Shown here one piece after another: positions 38,517 through 40,880 of a stretch of 40,880 bases of DNA. Under the pieces are notes generated by a model. The model was not told where the DNA came from. It searched no databases and was given only the letters and a program-made list of their open reading frames with translations. Position 1 is the stretch's first letter; every line of letters begins with the position of its first letter. The position numbers and the translations under genes were made by a program. The DNA comes from Gammaproteobacteria bacterium (GTDB lineage Bacteria > Pseudomonadota > Gammaproteobacteria > GCA-002705445 > GCA-002716945): NCBI GenBank assembly GCA_029246085.1, contig JAQWOB010000024.1, forward strand, positions 1 to 40,880, given 5' to 3'.

Positions 38517-38900
38517 TTAATTTTCCTCAATCGTAATAAGGTCAGTTTTTCTATCTAAAAATTTATACTGTAACTTAGTTACATCATAAGAATCTTTTAA
38601 ATGTTTAATGACAATATTAAGGTCAAAAGACTTGCAGCTATAGACGTCTAGTTGAAATAATCCTGGCTTTTGTTCATCCCAGATATGTAACACAATATGG
38701 CTAGTTTCAATTAAAGCCATACATGTAATTCCCCTATTACCTTCTTGATCAACATAAGAAATATTAGGGCCCTGCATGAGTTTCATATCAATCTTAGTAA
38801 TGAGGGATTGCATCCAATCTAATACATATCCAAGGTTATCTCGCATTGGACAATTATCTACCTCAGCCCTAATTAAAAGATGTTTATGATCTACGGCCAT
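38517..38900 (-). CDS. speD: S-adenosylmethionine decarboxylase proenzyme (SpeD/SpeH type)
   Basis: The 127-aa protein resembles the small bacterial pyruvoyl-dependent AdoMet decarboxylases, which cleave themselves to form the pyruvoyl group and supply the aminopropyl donor for spermidine. Ser67 in IETSHIVLHIWDE is the likely cleavage serine, His72 and Cys89 (VYSCKSF) the processing and catalytic residues. The usual ESH-HTWPE pattern is altered: a threonine precedes the serine and the proline is an aspartate. It is divergent from speE, with 91 bases between the starts. A strong ribosome site precedes it. Some SpeD homologues have become ornithine or arginine decarboxylases, so the substrate is not proven. 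Confidence 0.85.
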   Translation of the reverse strand: MAVDHKHLLIRAEVDNCPMRDNLGYVLDWMQSLITKIDMKLMQGPNISYVDQEGNRGITCMALIETSHIVLHIWDEQKPGLFQLDVYSCKSFDLNIVIKHLKDSYDVTKLQYKFLDRKTDLITIEEN

Positions 38901-38908
38901 CGTTACTA

Positions 38909-38914
38909 TCCCTT
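38909..38914 (-). promoter_or_regulatory. Ribosome binding site of speD
   Basis: AAGGGA on the minus strand lies 8 bases before the speD ATG. It is stronger than most leaders in this window and supports that start. Confidence 0.6.
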
Positions 38915-38991
38915 ATATAAATGATATTAATATCAGAGTATAATCACAAATGATAAAACTCTAAAGCAGTGATGATTATATATAAAGAATA

Positions 38992-39714
38992 ATGTTAGTA
39001 AAAGAATATAATAAAGAATCAGGAACACAATTTGGCATAGAATGCGAAAAACTGCTATATAAAGCTAAATCAAAGTTTCAAAACATAAAAGTATATAAAT
39101 CTAAAAAATATGGAAATATTTTAATGCTAGATGATTGTTTCATGTTAACAGAAAAAGGCAATGATCAATATCATAATAAATGTATCTCTTTGATTGGCAA
39201 AAAATCAAGGAGCCTTGATGTTTTAATTATAGGTGGTGGAGACTTTGGTTTAATCAAGGGATTGTTTGAAAAGCTTAATGTAAATAGTATAAATTTAGTA
39301 GAAATTGACAATCAAGTTATTAATATATCTCGAGAATTTTTTCCATCATTTTTTAAATTAAGTAAAAAATCTAAAAATAAAGTTAGTATCCTAATAGAAG
39401 ATGGATATGAGTGGATTAAAAATAATAATACCCTAAAATTTGATGTAATTATCATTGATTGCACAGATCCAAATTTAATAGCAAAAAAACTATACTCTGA
39501 AAAATTTTACAAAAATATTTTTAATAACCTAAAGAATAATGGTCAATTAATTCAGCAAAGTGGATCACCATATCTTGATGAGAAAAAAATAATAATACCC
39601 ACAAAAAAGAAATTAGGTAAAATTGGTTTTAAAGACATATCACTTCATGAGTTTAGTATGCCTATTTATCCATTAGGATTATGGTCATTTATACAATGTA
39701 AAAAGGCGCTATAA
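38992..39714 (+). CDS. speE: Spermidine synthase-like aminopropyltransferase
   Basis: The enzyme class transfers the aminopropyl group of decarboxylated SAM to putrescine. The 240-aa protein has GNILMLDDCFMLTE near 41-54, Tyr60-His61, the decarboxylated-SAM site IIGGGDFG with Asp84, VEID at 103-106, and the catalytic DCTDP with Asp156 and Asp159. It is shorter than the typical 280 aa, and the segment normally ERDE-x-x-YHE reads EKGNDQYHN. speD next door supports a polyamine role. Whether the product is spermidine or another polyamine is open. The stop codon lies inside a strong hairpin. Confidence 0.85.
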   Translation: MLVKEYNKESGTQFGIECEKLLYKAKSKFQNIKVYKSKKYGNILMLDDCFMLTEKGNDQYHNKCISLIGKKSRSLDVLIIGGGDFGLIKGLFEKLNVNSINLVEIDNQVINISREFFPSFFKLSKKSKNKVSILIEDGYEWIKNNNTLKFDVIIIDCTDPNLIAKKLYSEKFYKNIFNNLKNNGQLIQQSGSPYLDEKKIIIPTKKKLGKIGFKDISLHEFSMPIYPLGLWSFIQCKKAL

Positions 39715-39728
39715 ATTATAGCGCCTTT
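39702..39728. terminator. Bidirectional terminator between speE and the ammonium transporter gene
   Basis: AAAGGCGCTATAA pairs with TTATAGCGCCTTT as a 13-bp stem around a single central base; in practice the top opens into a small loop. The stem is GC-rich at its base, very unusual for this AT-rich window. On the minus strand the hairpin is followed by T residues (TTTTT counting the end of the stem), a good terminator for the transporter gene. It includes the last three codons and stop of speE (39712-39714). Confidence 0.85.
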
Positions 39729-39747
39729 CATAATAGTATTTAGTTAA

Positions 39748-40880
39748 CTATTTTGTTGGGTATACAGATGGTCCTCCATCAAATGATTTACTGAACTCTG
39801 GATATGCCTCTAAGCCACATTCAGACAAATCTACACCATCTTCTTCTTCTTCGGCACTAACTCTTAATCCAAACATCATGTTAATAATTGACCAAACAAT
39901 CAAACTAACAATGAATGTCCATAAGAAAATTACAAGAGTTCCATAGATTTGAGCGCCTAATGTGCCACCTGTTAAAGTAACTGCCATTAAGCCCCAAATA
40001 CCGCAGGTTCCATGTGCAGATATTGCCCCCACAGGGTCATCTATTTTCATTTTATCTAACATGACGATAGAGAAAACAACTAAAATTCCTCCTATAAAAC
40101 CAATCATCAAGGCTAGGCCAGGTGTTGGCGCCAAAGGCTCAGCTGTTATTGATACAAGTCCACCAATTGCTCCATTTAGAGCCATTGTAAGATCTGACTT
40201 GCCAAACATTAGTTTCGCTAAAATAAGAGCTCCCATTACACCACCAGCTGCTGCTAAGTTAGTGTTAACAAAAATCATAGCTACTGCATTGGCTTCTGCA
40301 ACATTAGAAATAATTAACTCAGATCCACCGTTGAATCCAAACCATCCTAACCAAAGAATAAAAGTACCTAAAGTTGCCAAGGGTAAATTAGCACCCGGCA
40401 TTGCCTGAGGTTTTCCATCTTTGTATTTACCTCTTCTTGAACCAAGTACCATAACTCCAGCTAATGCTGCTGCTGCGCCACACAAATGAACAACGCCTGA
40501 TCCTGCAAAATCCATAAATCCTGCTTCATCTAAGAATCCACCGCCCCATTTCCAATATCCTTGTACTGGATAAATTATACTAGTCATGAAGACACAGAAT
40601 AATAAAAATGGCCATAGTTTCATTCGCTCAGCTACTGCTCCAGAAATAATAGAACAAGCTGTTGCAACAAATACTACTTGAAAAAAGTGATCTGAGATCC
40701 CTGAATAGTAAATCTCTCCACCACTTTTAATAACATCTGCTGTTGCATTATCACTGCCCAAAAAGAATGCTAAGTCAGGCATGAAACCTGATCCTCCTGC
40801 TGGGTACATTAAGTTATATCCAACTACCATATACATGATGGTAGCTATAGAATATAACGAAATATTTTTAGTAAGTATCT
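39748..40880 (-). CDS. amtB: Ammonium transporter (AmtB family), partial at the window edge
   Basis: This is an inner-membrane ammonium channel with many hydrophobic spans. Recognisable segments are GYNLMYPAGG, SGAVAERMKLWPFL, DFAGSGVVHLCGAAAALAG, ILWLGWFGFNGGSE and ISAHGTCGIWGLMAV, which hold the pore histidines. The reading frame stays open to the right edge (LTKNISLYSIATI precedes the Met at 40836 and fits the family), so that Met is internal and the true start lies outside. The C-terminal tail is acidic (AEEEEDGVDLSECG) and ends near DGGPSVYPTK; this end normally contacts the PII protein. It supplies the ammonia that GltB/GltD assimilate. Confidence 0.94.
   Translation of the reverse strand, partial: ILTKNISLYSIATIMYMVVGYNLMYPAGGSGFMPDLAFFLGSDNATADVIKSGGEIYYSGISDHFFQVVFVATACSIISGAVAERMKLWPFLLFCVFMTSIIYPVQGYWKWGGGFLDEAGFMDFAGSGVVHLCGAAAALAGVMVLGSRRGKYKDGKPQAMPGANLPLATLGTFILWLGWFGFNGGSELIISNVAEANAVAMIFVNTNLAAAGGVMGALILAKLMFGKSDLTMALNGAIGGLVSITAEPLAPTPGLALMIGFIGGILVVFSIVMLDKMKIDDPVGAISAHGTCGIWGLMAVTLTGGTLGAQIYGTLVIFLWTFIVSLIVWSIINMMFGLRVSAEEEEDGVDLSECGLEAYPEFSKSFDGGPSVYPTK

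Noticed and set aside
38505-38530. Terminator between the HAD gene and speD
   Set aside because: Only a 4-bp AGGA/TCCT pairing is seen, too weak to call.
39962-40408. 148-aa plus-strand open frame inside the ammonium transporter gene
   Set aside because: It is the antisense of conserved membrane segments; the low-complexity proline and isoleucine content is typical of a shadow frame.

Overview
The window is a strongly AT-rich, tightly packed bacterial chromosome segment carrying almost only housekeeping and biosynthetic genes. There are no phage genes, insertion sequences, CRISPR arrays or rRNA. Several points suggest a streamlined aquatic betaproteobacterium, most likely a Methylophilales (OM43-like) methylotroph: the proteobacterial-type glutamate-cysteine ligase beside gshB, metX-metW, metK-ahcY, a PPi-type phosphofructokinase, HspQ, YggX, an HNH protein beside hemH, and priA-argS. 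This assignment is inference from gene content and order; no marker gene was aligned.

Layout. (1) 81-22338, plus strand: gltD-hemE-aroK-aroB-gltB-dnaG, metK-ahcY-bioA-rsmE, gshA-gshB-ruvX-pyrB, yggS-proC-yggT-metX-metW. Most junctions overlap or leave fewer than 60 bases. (2) 22339-27397, minus strand, read from the right: moaC, a short AsmA-like protein, mutY, yggX, tRNA-Phe(GAA), a TPR/2-oxoglutarate oxygenase protein, hspQ and a TerB-like protein. (3) 27467-31706, plus: rdgB, an M48 lipoprotein protease, a stand-alone 5'-3' exonuclease and PPi-phosphofructokinase. (4) 31711-33347, minus: HNH protein and ferrochelatase. (5) 33348-33789: the only long gene-free stretch. It holds five DnaA-box matches in two clusters around a very AT-rich core with an IHF-like site, and is a good candidate replication origin. 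(6) 33790-38513, plus: priA, argS and a HAD phosphatase. (7) 38517-40880: speD (minus), speE (plus), and an ammonium transporter (minus) that runs off the right edge.

How the genes work together. GltB and GltD assimilate ammonia that an AmtB-type transporter can bring in. Glutamate then feeds glutathione (gshA, gshB), proline (proC) and aminotransferases. Much of the window makes, uses or recycles S-adenosylmethionine: metX/metW lead to methionine, metK makes SAM, ahcY clears SAH, bioA, rsmE and speD/speE consume it. Haem synthesis is represented by hemE and hemH, the shikimate pathway by aroK and aroB, and DNA replication or repair by dnaG, priA, mutY, the exonuclease and rdgB.

The most interesting points are the candidate oriC before priA, the tRNA-Phe gene squeezed between two protein genes and abutting a TPR-dioxygenase start codon, the variant SpeD cleavage site, the rearranged gltD-hemE / aroK-aroB-gltB order, and terminators that contain the stop codons of their genes.
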